Source: Poronia punctata
Lineage: Eukaryota > Ascomycota > Sordariomycetes > Xylariales > Xylariaceae
DNA: 64,000 nucleotides
Reading direction: 5' to 3'
Assembly (NCBI GenBank): GCA_022579005.1
Contig: MU401599.1
Location: 37,068 to 101,067 of the forward strand
The notes under the pieces were generated by a model. The model was given only the letters and a program-made list of their open reading frames with translations. It made no database searches and had not been told where the DNA came from. A program made the position numbers and the translations under genes. Positions 47,601 to 59,100 of the stretch are shown in pieces. Positions within the stretch are counted from its first letter, which is position 1. The number at the start of each line of letters is the position of its first letter.

Positions 47601-50532
47601 AGCTTAGTAGCAGTTTTTTATTAATGCTTAACTATAAAACTTACTTAATTAGTGCGCTAGTGCTTATATTAATAACGTTTTAATTTATTTATAAAAAAAG
47701 CCTTAATATTAAAAAAACTATAAAAAGGTTATTTACTGCTTATTTGCTGCTAGCTTATAAAGCAATATTAATAAGTTTTAATTTAATGCTAAAAAAGTTA
47801 ACTATTTAAGTATAATTATTAAAGTAAGCAAAAGCATTTTTATTAACTTAGCTAAAATTAAAGCTATTATAAAATAAAAATTTTTAAAACTTTATAATAT
47901 TATTACTATTTATTTGTTTTTTAGTTTTTATAATTACGTTTATATATTTATTTATTATGCTAGCAAAGCTGCTAAACTATTAAACTAACTTTTAAAAAAA
48001 AAAAACTTTTTGTTTTAAGTTTTAAATAAAAAGCTTTTTTTAATTAACTTAAAAAGCTAGCTTGCACTATATTAATATTTGCTTTTTTTTAGCTAGGTTT
48101 TTTTACTTAAGTAAAAGCTAATATATTTTATAACGCTACTAAAAGCGTTATTTTTTAATTATAATTTAATAAAAAATAAAAGCTTATTAATTATTTTTTT
48201 AAAACTATAATACTTACTAAGCAAGCTTATTTAATATAAAATAAAAAGTTTTTAGCTATAGTTTAAACTTTTAGTTATTTTTATAATAAATTGCTAAGTA
48301 CTTAAATTATTGTTTTTATTAACTATTAAGCTTTAATTTATTTTTTTACTAAATATTATTTAAAATTATAATAAGTAGTTTAGCTAAACTTTTTATATAA
48401 GTTTACTATTAAGTAAAAATATTGCTTAAAAAAAAAATATAATTATTAATATACTATTTTATAAAATTACTAACCTTTTTACTATTAAAGCTTATAAAAA
48501 AAAAATTAAATATTTACTTTAATTTTTTTAAAAAATATTATAAGCTTTTACTTTTAAATTATAATTGCTTTTATTAAAGTTTAATTATTTTTTATACCTT
48601 TGCTTTTAATAATGCTAAAAAAACTAAAGTTAGTTAACCTAATTATTAAAAAAAACTAACTTTAAAAACTAAGCACTTATAAAAAAAAGCTAGTTATTTT
48701 AGCTATTACTTAAAATAACTTAATATTTTTTTAAACAGCTTTAATTTAAAAAGCTTATATGCTTAAGTTTTAAGCTTATAGTAGCTAAAATAAAATAATT
48801 TAAGCTTTTTTAGTTAACTACTACTAGCTTAATTTTAAAAAAAATATTTAATAATATATTTATAATTGCTAAAATTGCTAACGTAATAAAAATCTTTATA
48901 ATAAAACACTAAGCCTTTTATACTTATTACTTTTTTTTAATATATATAAAATATTATTATAGTTAATAAAAAAAATATGCTAAAAAATAAGCATAGCTAT
49001 AACTATATATAGTGCTTTATTAATAAGTTTAGCTATTTAATTGCTATTATTTTAAGTAAAAAAACTAATATTGCTAAAATACTAGCTAAAAAGTACTATT
49101 GCTACTTATATTAATTTTTTAGCTTTTTAAGCACTTAAATTAGTAATAATAAAAAATAGTTTATTTTATAGCTAATAAAAGCTTTAAATATTTTAATAAG
49201 CATTAAATATTATTAAAGCAGCTTTAATTACTTATAAACTTAAAGCGCTATTAAAATTACTAACTATAAGCTAAATTAACATTTTTACTTTTATACTAAC
49301 TAATTTTAAAATAATTAAAGTAATTATATTATTACTTTTAATTTTGCTTATAACTTATTATATTATTTATTATTAAGCATAAGCTTTTTAAAAATAGCTT
49401 TTAAAGTTAAGCTATATACTAATTTAATATTTTTAGTACTACTTAATAATATAACTAATAAGCTAGCTAAGTATATAGCAAAGTTAATAAAGCAAACTTA
49501 TAAAGTTTAAAACTTAGCTTATAAATTTGCTTAAAAAACTTAAAAATAATAAAAGATTTAAGCTAATAAAAAAAAATAAAAAGTAAACTTTTTTATTTAT
49601 AACTAGGTTTTTTTTAAAAAAAAAAGTTTTATTATAATAGCTTTTATTACTTATATAAATTTTTAGTAAATTAGTTTATTTAAGATTTTTAAAAAAAAAA
49701 GCTATAGTTATATTTTAAATTTGCTGCTAACCTATAAAATATAAAACTTTTTTTATACTAATTAGCTATATAAAGTTTTTAATAACTTTTTGCTTTAGCA
49801 AATCTAACTTTTTTTAAAACTTAAAAAAATTAATAAAAAGCTTAAGTATAAAGTATAGCAAGTTTTAAAATTTAAACTTTTTAAGCATTATAAATATTTT
49901 TAGTACTAAGTAAACTAAATTAAATATAACTTAAATAATGCCTAGTACTTTACTAGTAACTTTAAAAATATACTAATAGCTTTAAAAATTTTTTATAATA
50001 GTTATTTTTTAGCTTTTAAACTTTTAATATATTTTAATAAATAGCTATACGCTATAGCAGCAAATATAGTGCTAAAAAATTATTTAAACAACTTTAAAAC
50101 TATTTATAAAAGTAAACAACTTATTATAAAACGCTATATTTAAGCTTTAATACTTTATAAACTTTTAACTTTTACTTATTTACTAGCTTTACTTAAGTTA
50201 AAAATATAAAAATAAAAGTTTATATTTAGTTATATTATATTTAATAAATTATTTATATTATAACTTAATTAAACTAACTTATAATTTAATATTTTTATTA
50301 AAATAAAAAAAAGTTAACTAAGTATATATTTATAAAAAGGACTTATTATAAAGTATATAAGCATAGTAAGTTATTAAAAACATTTTTTATATTAATATTA
50401 AAAAAAAAAAAGTATTAGCTTTAAATAAAAAAAAAGTTATAGCTTTTAAGCAATATTTTTAGTAACTTTTATAATAAAAAAAACTTTAGCTTAAGCGCTT
50501 TATACTTTAGCTTTAGTTTTAAAAAAAAGTAA

Positions 50533-50830
50533 TATAATAGCTATGCTTATTAGTTTAAAATTATATAACTAAAAAAATAATTATATAACTTATAAATTAT
50601 ATACGTTATTATAAAGTAAGTTTAAAGTAGTACTAAACATTGCCTTTGCTTAGCTAAACTTACTTAGCAAAACAATTTAATTAGTTATATACCTATATTT
50701 TTAGCTAGGTATTTATATATAAGTAGTAAAAAAATAAATTTTAGCGCAGCTAGTCTTTTTTTTTTCTTTTTAACTTAAAATCTTTTATATAGCGTTAATA
50801 TATAGCTATTAGGCCTTACTAATTATTATA
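50533..50830 (+). repeat. 3' LTR, heavily RIP-mutated
   Basis: It starts TATAATAGCTATGC, aligned base for base with the 5' LTR start through C-to-T and G-to-A changes, and ends TTATTATA. The shared block from TTGCTTAGCTA to the end is nearly identical to the left LTR. Confidence 0.85.
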
Positions 50831-50835
50831 TAACC
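50831..50835. repeat. Right target-site duplication TAACC
   Basis: It matches 44377-44381. Joining the two flanks at one TAACC reconstructs the outer element's uninterrupted sequence at the insertion point. Confidence 0.85.
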
Positions 50836-50875
50836 TTTGCAAATTAATAGTTATACTAATTTAAAGCTATAGAAA

Positions 50876-51013
50876 TAGCTTTAAAAGGCGCTAGATTTAG
50901 TTAAAAAAGGTAATATAAAAAGGGAAAAATTAAAAAAGTAAGGTGGTTAAAAAAACGGTATACTGCAATTTAGCGCAGTGTGGCTTTACTAACACTTTGT
51001 TTAAAAACAACTG
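50876..51013 (-). repeat. Right 138-bp terminal inverted repeat
   Basis: This is the inverted copy of 39793-39930. It forms the sharp right border of the AT-rich block; normal base composition resumes at 51014. Confidence 0.85.
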
Positions 51014-51015
51014 TA

Positions 51016-52355
51016 GGTGTACAAGTAGGTATAAGTAAATATATCTATACATACATGTCGACAATTCAATATTGGCTTAATCCTTGTAATTTCACGTAAG
51101 TATTTCACTTGCCTTTCTACCGCACTGTCATATGTATGTCTAGACGGAAGTATATAGACTGACACACTGCCTGCTGTATTATTGGAAGAACTTGTTCCTG
51201 CATTTTTTTTATTTGTAACCCCCCACCTTTAAAGCCGGTTGGTTTGGGAGGTCGGAGTTGAATAGGTATCCAGGTGATCCCCAACTCTTAACTTGATTTC
51301 TATTCATATCTTTTGTTTTCATGTACTCGTACTGTACGATCGTCAGATTCTTACGTCCGTACTCGACCTACGAGGAAAGATGCAAGTAGACTGGGCACGA
51401 CTGGGAAGGCTCGAACCCTACGATTGCTGATCGGTGTAACCAATCAGAGTCCATGGTTTCAGCACCTGCCTCGATACCTTGATTAATTGCTCAGGTACGA
51501 TTCACATTTCAAACGGTGTGCTTTTTTACCCTTGGAAAGAATGAGGAAAAGCTGCACAGCATCTACAAATTTGAACAGCCTGCTGCACATAGCGGGTATA
51601 ATAATCATTTACTTCTTATCATGCATGTTTCTAACAAGTCCTCTATACATGTTAGTTTACTGAGAGGGTACATAGCCTTGTACCCCATGGGTCTAGGGCT
51701 ATTCAATGTGATCCATCACAGACGCAGATTTGAAGGCAAGAGTTTCGGTCTTAAGCCATATACCCCACCCCCGGGCAGCATGGAGAATGGCAAACGAAGC
51801 AAAAGTTAGCGTAGAGAACAAGCATGAGCCTTTCTCTTCCAGCCTTGCTCCTATACCACCGGGATGGGTGGTTGACCAGAAACATCCTACTGTGCTGCTT
51901 GTCACCATTGTAATTGCCCACACGCACCCGGTCTCTCCTGCGTTGTAGGACCGACAGGAAACCTCGATCGGTTTTAACCACATGTATGATGTGAGGCACT
52001 CCTTCCACATAACAGAGTTGCTCGATCCCGGTCCTGGATTTGACCTCTTTCGCAGTGACGAACTTTGCATGTCACTTAGCAGTGCCCCTTCAAATGCACA
52101 GAAATATCCATTGGACTCGTGGTATAAAAAGGGGGCTGTCTTTGCCCCCATGCCATGTGCTCAGGGAAAATGGAAAAAGTTAATCTGCCATCGTTCCTCC
52201 AAACACCCTGAAACAGTCTGGAGATCAGACTGGCAGTTTTTCTATACATTGGCTCTATCGGTTCTTCTGATTAAAAAAAAGCTGAGAGTAAGTGCTCTGG
52301 ACTACCTCATCCTTCAATCGTTCACGCAGGAGGCAAATAAAGCCTCTGTAGCAAC
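51016..52355. promoter_or_regulatory. Upstream region of the RGS-LOV gene
   Basis: This 1.3-kb stretch lies between the transposon border and the first likely exon of the photoreceptor gene. A TATA-type box, TATAAAAA, lies at 52124-52131. GATC-containing sites occur at 51338-51342, 51428 and 51966, the first paired with GATTC at 51346. Both strands are open for about 150 codons around 51700-52420, but none of these frames resembles a known protein. One TACTCGTA is at 51324-51331. Confidence 0.4.
52124..52131 (+). promoter_or_regulatory. Candidate TATA box of the RGS-LOV gene
   Basis: TATAAAAA follows GTGG and precedes a G-rich run. It lies about 225 bp before the ATG at 52356, a plausible distance for a short leader. 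Confidence 0.4.
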
Positions 52356-54331
52356 ATGCCAAACCGACTACTGTCAACAAGGGAGCCGGAAGACATGGTT
52401 ACTGAATCCATCGAGGTCATAACTAGAATGGCATCACGCTGTCGAATACAGCACCATTCGACGCCCGGATCGAGTCGAGTAGACGATGGAGACGAACCAT
52501 GTAAGCTAAAAATCATATATCCTCCGGCAGTCCGGCCCGCTTATTAGGGCGGCATGAACAAACAAGGTAGGGCCAAGGCTCACACTGGCAATAGCAGTCT
52601 TTCATAATCCGAGCACTTCTACTTGCTCCGGTTCAGCCGACATGTCGGAAGGGCATGAAGTGGACGTCCGGTCATTCGTCCTTGTCATCCCGGACGAGTG
52701 GTATAAGATGTCCCAGCGTGAGGAGTCCATCAAGGCCAGGTCGGAGATGCTCTTCTCCGTCGAGCATGTCAAACTCATCATCGAACATCCTGTGTACCTA
52801 CAACAACTTGCCCACTTTCTCCACGAGGTGAAGCCAGACTCGAACCCGCTCTGGATAGACCGCATCAACGCCATCAAGGCGCTGAGAGCGATAGGCTCCG
52901 CAAACGGCCCCGCGGGAGAACTTGGCGCCTTTACCACCTTGGACAGGCTCCTGTCCAGCATTATACCCGTCCCCCAAACGACCAACACGTCCCTAGTGAG
53001 CGGCGGCAACGAGGCCCTCGAGGCTCTGGCACGAGAAGAGCTACCTGCCTATGTCAATCATGTGTGGACTGGGTTCGTGCACATGACCATAAAGCACCGG
53101 ATCACCAACACTCTTCCTTCCCTCCTGCAAGACTTGTCAGACGGCCCTCCCGTCTTTTGCTTGACTGACCCGTCCCGATACGATAACCCCATCGTGTTTG
53201 CAAGCGAAGGTAAGGAATGATGGACCCCTCCCCCTCCTTTTATACGAACTAGTATTCCTAACCTGTTGTCAAGGTTTCCACAGAGTTACGCAGTATGGAA
53301 GGGGGTTTGCGCTAGGACGCAACTGTCGCTTCCTCCAGGGCGCAAATACGGACCGCCGGAGCGTACAAAGGTTGAAAGACATGCTCGACCAGGGGAAGGA
53401 ACACAGTGAGACGCTGCTGAACTACAGGAGAGACGGGTCTGTCTTCATGAACCTGGTCACGGTTGTACCACTCTTCGACAGCAATGGCAGCCTCTGCTAC
53501 TTTCTCGGCATCCAGGTGGACGTCTCGAAACTCCTCCTGACATCCGCCGGCCTCGGGTCTCTCCGGGATCTTGTAGCCGCCCACCAGGTTCGATTATCCA
53601 GAGGCAGCGATATAACCAATGAGGAACCCCACACCAGCGAGAAAGCCCTCGGCAGCCTCGCCGGGAACTTTACAGTTGATCTCAACAAGTCCACAAAGCA
53701 ACATGCCTCGGTCAAGGGCAAGGGCAAGCCGCAGCCTAAAGACATGGACTCAACCAATCTCATCCCAGCTCCAGCCCCAGCCACACCAACGGTCACGGTC
53801 ACGGTCCCGGTCCCGGTTCTACCTGAAGCCCCAACCCCGACCCCGACAGCCGGTCTCAGAAGAATGGAATTGCCATGTGGTGTACTTGAACACTATCTCC
53901 TAGTTGAACCATCTCCAAGCCTCCGCATCGTATTCACAAGCCCATCACTAAATGTGCCAGGAATGGTACAAGTACCATTCCTCTCGCGCATCTGCGGCCC
54001 TTCGGATAGGGGGTTACTCGAGGCAAAATTCCGGCAAGGACAGGGCGCCAAAGTCAAGGTCCGCTGGCTTACGAGTGAGCGAGCCCCACAGGGCTGCATA
54101 CCCGGAAGCGCGGTGAGCGGAACAGTCAGACCAGCGGGCCCCATACACCGGACCTGGGTACATACCACGCCTCTTCTGGGGATCAAGGGCGAAGTCGGCG
54201 CATGGATGATTATCCTAGTCGACGACGACGACGACGACAAGAACGAACATTTGACAACTGTCTCTGCACCGCCTATTGCTCCTTTCGACCCGAACAAGAC
54301 ACGGTGTAGGAAAGAATGGTGGGCGGGATGA
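52356..54331 (+). CDS. RGS-LOV blue-light photoreceptor with extra C-terminal PAS-like region
   Basis: RGS-LOV proteins combine a regulator-of-G-protein-signalling fold with a flavin-binding LOV sensor; fungal examples bind anionic membrane lipids on illumination. The core exons 52642-53209 and 53274-54331 encode 541 residues. An additional first exon, 52356-52500, joins in phase to an acceptor at 52636 (coding resumes at 52637) through a GTAAGC donor and would give 591 residues. The RGS-like helices cover about the first 150 core residues. The LOV domain begins FCLTDPSRYDNPIVFAS and carries GRNCRFLQG with the photoactive Cys at core residue 207, then LNYRRDGSVFMN and the flavin-contacting Gln in FLGIQVDV, all intact. 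After a Pro/Thr/Val repeat linker, a second PAS-like segment (about 405-515) precedes a six-Asp run. Exon 1 is the least certain part. Confidence 0.82.
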
Positions 54332-55598
54332 ATGATCAAGGTTGGCTGTGCGTCCTTCAAGCGTGGCGATGTCAGTAATAAGTAACGGCGACGGCAACAA
54401 TGGCCCAACAAAATGAGCCATACCTACGACGATGCCACAACTGTCGTCAGTGTTGTTGCGCTGTCAGAAAAAGAGGACATGGTTACCCCAGAAGCTGATT
54501 TGATGGAGAAATACTAGATAGAACACCCAACACGTAGGGCGAGTGCTGGATTAGAAGTGTTATAACTGATTGCGGGCGTGTGGGGAACAGGTGGGATATA
54601 GTACCAAACTTGGTATATATCTACTACTCTTAGTATTGAGAGGACGTACTCTCTTAGGGATAATAACTCACTCTGCTCCGTCTTTCTGAGGAGTTAGGGG
54701 GACTAAGGATCAGGCGTTCTTTTTACATCTTTTTTGTATTTACATATTGTATGCTAGTCAACCGTTGCTATTAGAAAGTTAGTTATAGCTTTACAGGAAA
54801 AAAACAAAGACGCTTGTTACTACTTGCTAGGTGGAGGCTTTGCGTGAAATAGCATTCAGTATGTTGAAATACGTCGAGGTAAGTAGGTTAGGTAGATGAG
54901 TTTGATGAGGCTGGACTAGCTAGGTGGTGTTGTCCTAAGATCACGTAGGTATACTATATCTATCATAGACATGTATCCATCTACCGTATCTGTCATATCT
55001 GGGTACCTAGGTAGGCATTTACAGACACTACCTATATCCCACCCAGCCAAACATTTTTAAACAAGGGAGCCGAACATGTGCAAAACCATCTGCAGGCGAC
55101 AACATGCCCAATGGTGTAAATACCTTACCTTTGATGCTAGCAACTCGTATATCCCGTCGTATGCTGACCGTAACCCCCCATGATATTTCATTACCAGCCG
55201 ACCTCATATAATATGCTAGTAGTATTCTGTGGTAAACATGACTTCCTTCTATGTATAAAGGGACAAGATGATATTGGGTAGATGTAAGATGGTCTATCTG
55301 TGGGTTAGGTAGCTGTTACTAAAAAAGAAAAGTACGCCGACTTAGGTATGTGGGAAGATCTCGACGGAGAAAAAGATATTTAGAAAATACCTAGGTATAG
55401 AGTCTCTTATGTTAAGACATAGGTTAGAGGACGCGTTGTACATGTCTGATATCAAAAAGGGAAAATAACGTCGTTTTACCTAATGACGATAATACCTAGT
55501 AGTTCTCTTCAATACCTACCTACTTTAGACAACCCGGGAGCTCCTTTGTATTTTATGTCGAGTTACCTACCTAGGTACCCTTACATGCTATTACTCGA

Positions 55599-55629
55599 AC
55601 ACAACACAACACAACACAACACAACACAC
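55599..55629. repeat. ACAAC pentanucleotide microsatellite
   Basis: About six uninterrupted copies of ACAAC lie in the gene-free region. Confidence 0.9.
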
Positions 55630-56147
55630 AATTATACTACTGACTACCTACACATACCTATCTACCTATCTATTATCAACTACCTATAACCAAAGTTCTA
55701 AAACAAAAAAAATATAAAAAGAAACTAGTTATGACTTTCCCACAGGCAAATAAAAGGGATACAGTTCCCTTTCCCCCTTTTCCCTATCTGGCGTCGTTGC
55801 GTTGCGTTGCCTTTGTCCCCCTAAAAAGGGGTAAGGGAATCTATCGCTGAGCGATGAACACCAACACCGACATCCGAATAAAAGAAAGGAGGTATTCTAG
55901 GCCAGGCAAATCAGTCAAAACCTTGGGGGTCGGTTAGGTAGATAGATATGAAAACTAGGTAAGCGACAAACACGTGGAAGCCAAGCATGATTTTTGAGTA
56001 GGTAGGTATCGCGTATTACTTATTCTTCCAGAAACTAAACTAACCTAGTACTTAGGTAAGAAAAGGAAGCGAGGCAATATAGATATAGATGCAGATGCCG
56101 GGTAGAAAGGACAAAGCAAAACATGATAGTCACCCACTTGCTAAACA

Positions 56148-56165
56148 CCCCCCCCCCCCCCGGGG
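56148..56165. repeat. C14 homopolymer followed by G4
   Basis: Fourteen C are followed directly by four G. The run may be length-variable. Confidence 0.9.
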
Positions 56166-59100
56166 CTAAATCCACTCGACGGTCTATCTATTTATTTATC
56201 TATTAATATAACAACTATATTAGGAAGACGCAAGTATAGGTAAGGTTAGGTAGGTAGGTAGGTCTAGAATACAAATAGTTGATTGGTTAACAAAGCGCGA
56301 ATCGGTACGGCCGAGCTAATCTAAAGAAGAAATAGAAAGAAAGAAAGGGAAAAAAAATTATACGCGCTGGTTGCGCGCGCGCACACGCAAGGATCACTTG
56401 TTTAGGAAATGAATACCCGCCGTATTGGTTGCTTTCTTCCTTTTTTTTTTCTTTTTGAAAAGGTCAAGTTAGACTGGACTAGACTAGATAAATACCTCAA
56501 CGCTATACGAGCATAGAAACCAATGATCTAATCTATCTCGAAAAGTACGAGAAACGCATGCACATCATAAATCTAGTTTGGGCTTCTAGCAAGTACAGTT
56601 AGTTAGTCGTGGTGGTGCTGTAATAGGTAGGTGAAAAGAAATATGAGACGAATAAAATAAAATAGTTGCGATTAAAATATGTGTAGGTAGGTAAGTAGTT
56701 GTAAACGATGAATAAGCCTTTACAAACCCCTTCTCTTCAAAACGCCATCCGTCTAAGGTTACCTACCTACCCCTCCCCTCCCTCCTCCCTTCCCTCCCTC
56801 TCTTTCTTACACACAATCTCTCTCTTTATACCAAAACCCCATATATTTGCCATTTTAGATGGTTTACCTTGCGCTTCGCCCCGTGATAGAGGTAGCGTAA
56901 AGTAAACCAATGCATAGAGACTAGGTTAGGTAGCCGCTCGAGAGTTGCAACGAGTGCTACCTAAGCACACTCCAACGTCGCAATCAGCTTCCCTGTCGGC
57001 GCTTGCCGGTAATTAAAAGAAAAAACTCGTTAATATTAACGAGAAACATGGCTAGATTACCATGTAGCGTCGATCATTCGGTCTCCGGACAACGTGGTCT
57101 TACTGGGAAGGGGGGTTTCTCCTGCAGAAAGGGGGAAGAGTGCGGGGGTGTTGGTATCCCACTCGACAGCATTTCACTGTCAAGAGCAGATCTAGCCTAG
57201 TTTGCTTTCTAACTGACCTGATGGACGCCATACGGACGGGACGAAAGAGCATCTACGTACATGTGAATGTCATATGAGATCGTCCGTTGTTGATAGTATC
57301 TAGTAGTAGTGTAGAAAGAGAGTTCGGCAGCTAAAGCGTTCAGAAATCACCCCATCCACCGGGACCGGATGGGAACCGAGAGTTGATTCTAGTACGATGA
57401 AATTGGAGCCTATGTCAAACTATTAGTTAGCCTAGCTAAGGCGTCCTATCCGAGTCGAATGCACTCACTCGTGCGTCGGAGAATATTGGCTGGTCTGGAA
57501 CTGACTTTACCTACACATACCCATTCTCCCGGCTACAGAAGGGATAGTAACAACTACTCGTATAGTAAGCTGATAGTCTTCTCTTCGGGTGGTATTGTTG
57601 GAGGCACACGAGTCCAGAAGTGGCAAGATTTCCTAGAATGGAAACCGACTCGTGAGAGAGCGGCTCATCTTGCTCACCATGGAGACTAGACTACTCGAAC
57701 CTCAAGTTGGGCGGGGTCGAGTCTGATGCGGCTCAAGACGACGAGAACCCCGGCGCTCAAAAATTGCCGCGTCTGGGCCCATATCGTACTGGCTGCTCTT
57801 CTTCGTTGCTCCTCGTCGGTAGCGCGTCACGGGACGTATATCGCTAAATAAGGGCGGGCAGGTACTTTTGACAAATGCTTGACCCGGCATGGACCAACAA
57901 GACATCCAAACCTAGGAGTAGGTATTGGAACGCTCTGGACCCCAACCGTCTCTTCGGGAGATGGGAATGGTGTGTGCTTGCCAAAGTGTGCCAGTGGTTG
58001 ACGCCAAGAAATGCAATGCAATGCATAATAAGCCCAGTAGGATTCCCTGCCCTTGAATGGGATTATAGAGTCTAGCCCTTTCAAACCCAAGTCACACCTA
58101 TTATCGTCGTCTGGTCTGGTCTGGTCTGGTCCGGTCAAGGCAGGCAGCAAAGGACGTCGTCTAATGAATTGACAACGGGATGGCCAGCACCCTCGGCGTC
58201 AGGAAATGGTCTAGTTGACCAAATATTGTTCAATGTCCGTCATGGTCTAGATTAGGTTAGGACCGTTAGGTAGCTTATTCAGTACGGTACTTGTCTAGTC
58301 TACTGCTTTACTTTACCATACCTTCTTGCCTTATCCCCCCGGTCTGACATAATACTGGCATCAATGGCTTGGCCATCGCATCGGGAACGGACGCCACGTT
58401 GCGGGGGGGTTGGGACCGGCCTTTCTGGGCAAGTAATCCTAGACTAGACTTGGGGATAACAGCGTTTTTTTTTTTGAACCAAGAGAGAAATAAATCGTTT
58501 TTACGGCCTGTAGGCGCTGTAGCGTTTCAGTCGGATCTTCCGCCTGTACGGAGGAGGCGTGCGGGAGCCCAAGGAGTCGGGAACGCCCTGGACCGGGATC
58601 ACTTTTGGGGTATAGGTAAGATAAGATGTGACAATTAAAACCGTCACAGATGCATTAAAGACGTACGAGTAGGTGTGGTGGTTGCAGTTTCCTCCCTCTC
58701 CGGTGCTTGTAGTTGCAATCTGGCGAAAATTAGATTGGTGCAGAAAACCGTTACAAGGTAGGAGCGATGCTTTGTAAACGAGCTTATGTAAGACTCTTCC
58801 TGACATTGAATTGCCTACATGTACCTCTGCCACCTACGTCTATTGTATGTACTCATGTTTCATCGCGGCTTCAAGACGTACATGATCTACCATGTAATAA
58901 CTATCCAACTTGATGGGACACGCATTATTGGTAGGGTTATTCTTATTACACCTGTCTATGATTGTATTGTGATTATATTACCCGGCTTATCATTCGAAAT
59001 TGCACTTTTTACCCGGACGGCATCTTCAAGCCAAGTGTAGATCTTCAGAGAACCTTCTTCAACGCCGTGGCTTTAATTTCCCTTTTCGCCCTCGTGGCAC

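Larger units (their letters stand above)
44382..50830. mobile_element. Full-length LTR retrotransposon, RIP-inactivated
   Basis: Two direct repeats (44382-44676 and 50533-50830) flank 5.86 kb of extremely AT-rich interior. TAACC is duplicated at both outer borders. An A-rich purine tract precedes the right LTR (about 50521-50532), in the place of a polypurine tract, which suggests plus-strand orientation. RIP has removed all reading frames, so I cannot say whether it was Gypsy or Copia. The total of 6.45 kb fits either. Confidence 0.85.
39793..51013. mobile_element. Large nested TIR element (Tc1/mariner or pogo-like ends), RIP-degraded
   Basis: The two ends are inverted copies of 138 bp each (39793-39930 and 50876-51013). 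Both start CAGT, share AAACAAAGTG, ACACTGCG and AAATTGCAGT, and differ by transitions and small indels. TA flanks both outer ends (39791-39792 and 51014-51015), the target duplication of the Tc1/mariner superfamily. The total span is 11.2 kb. Removing the nested LTR element and the foldback element leaves about 4.3 kb, more than a normal mariner, so further insertions are probable. The interior is almost entirely A/T with no usable reading frame; a 110-codon frame at 40856-41188 is compositional. Confidence 0.75.

Noticed and set aside
38940..51015. CRISPR array or mitochondrial DNA insertion as explanation of the AT-rich block
   Set aside because: There are no regularly spaced repeats with unique spacers and no mitochondrial genes or tRNAs; TIRs, LTRs and target duplications explain the block.
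51385..51460. tRNA-like B-box (GGTTCGAGCC on the minus strand)
   Set aside because: The T-stem has mismatches and GU pairs, no acceptable A-box lies upstream, and no 7-bp acceptor stem forms.
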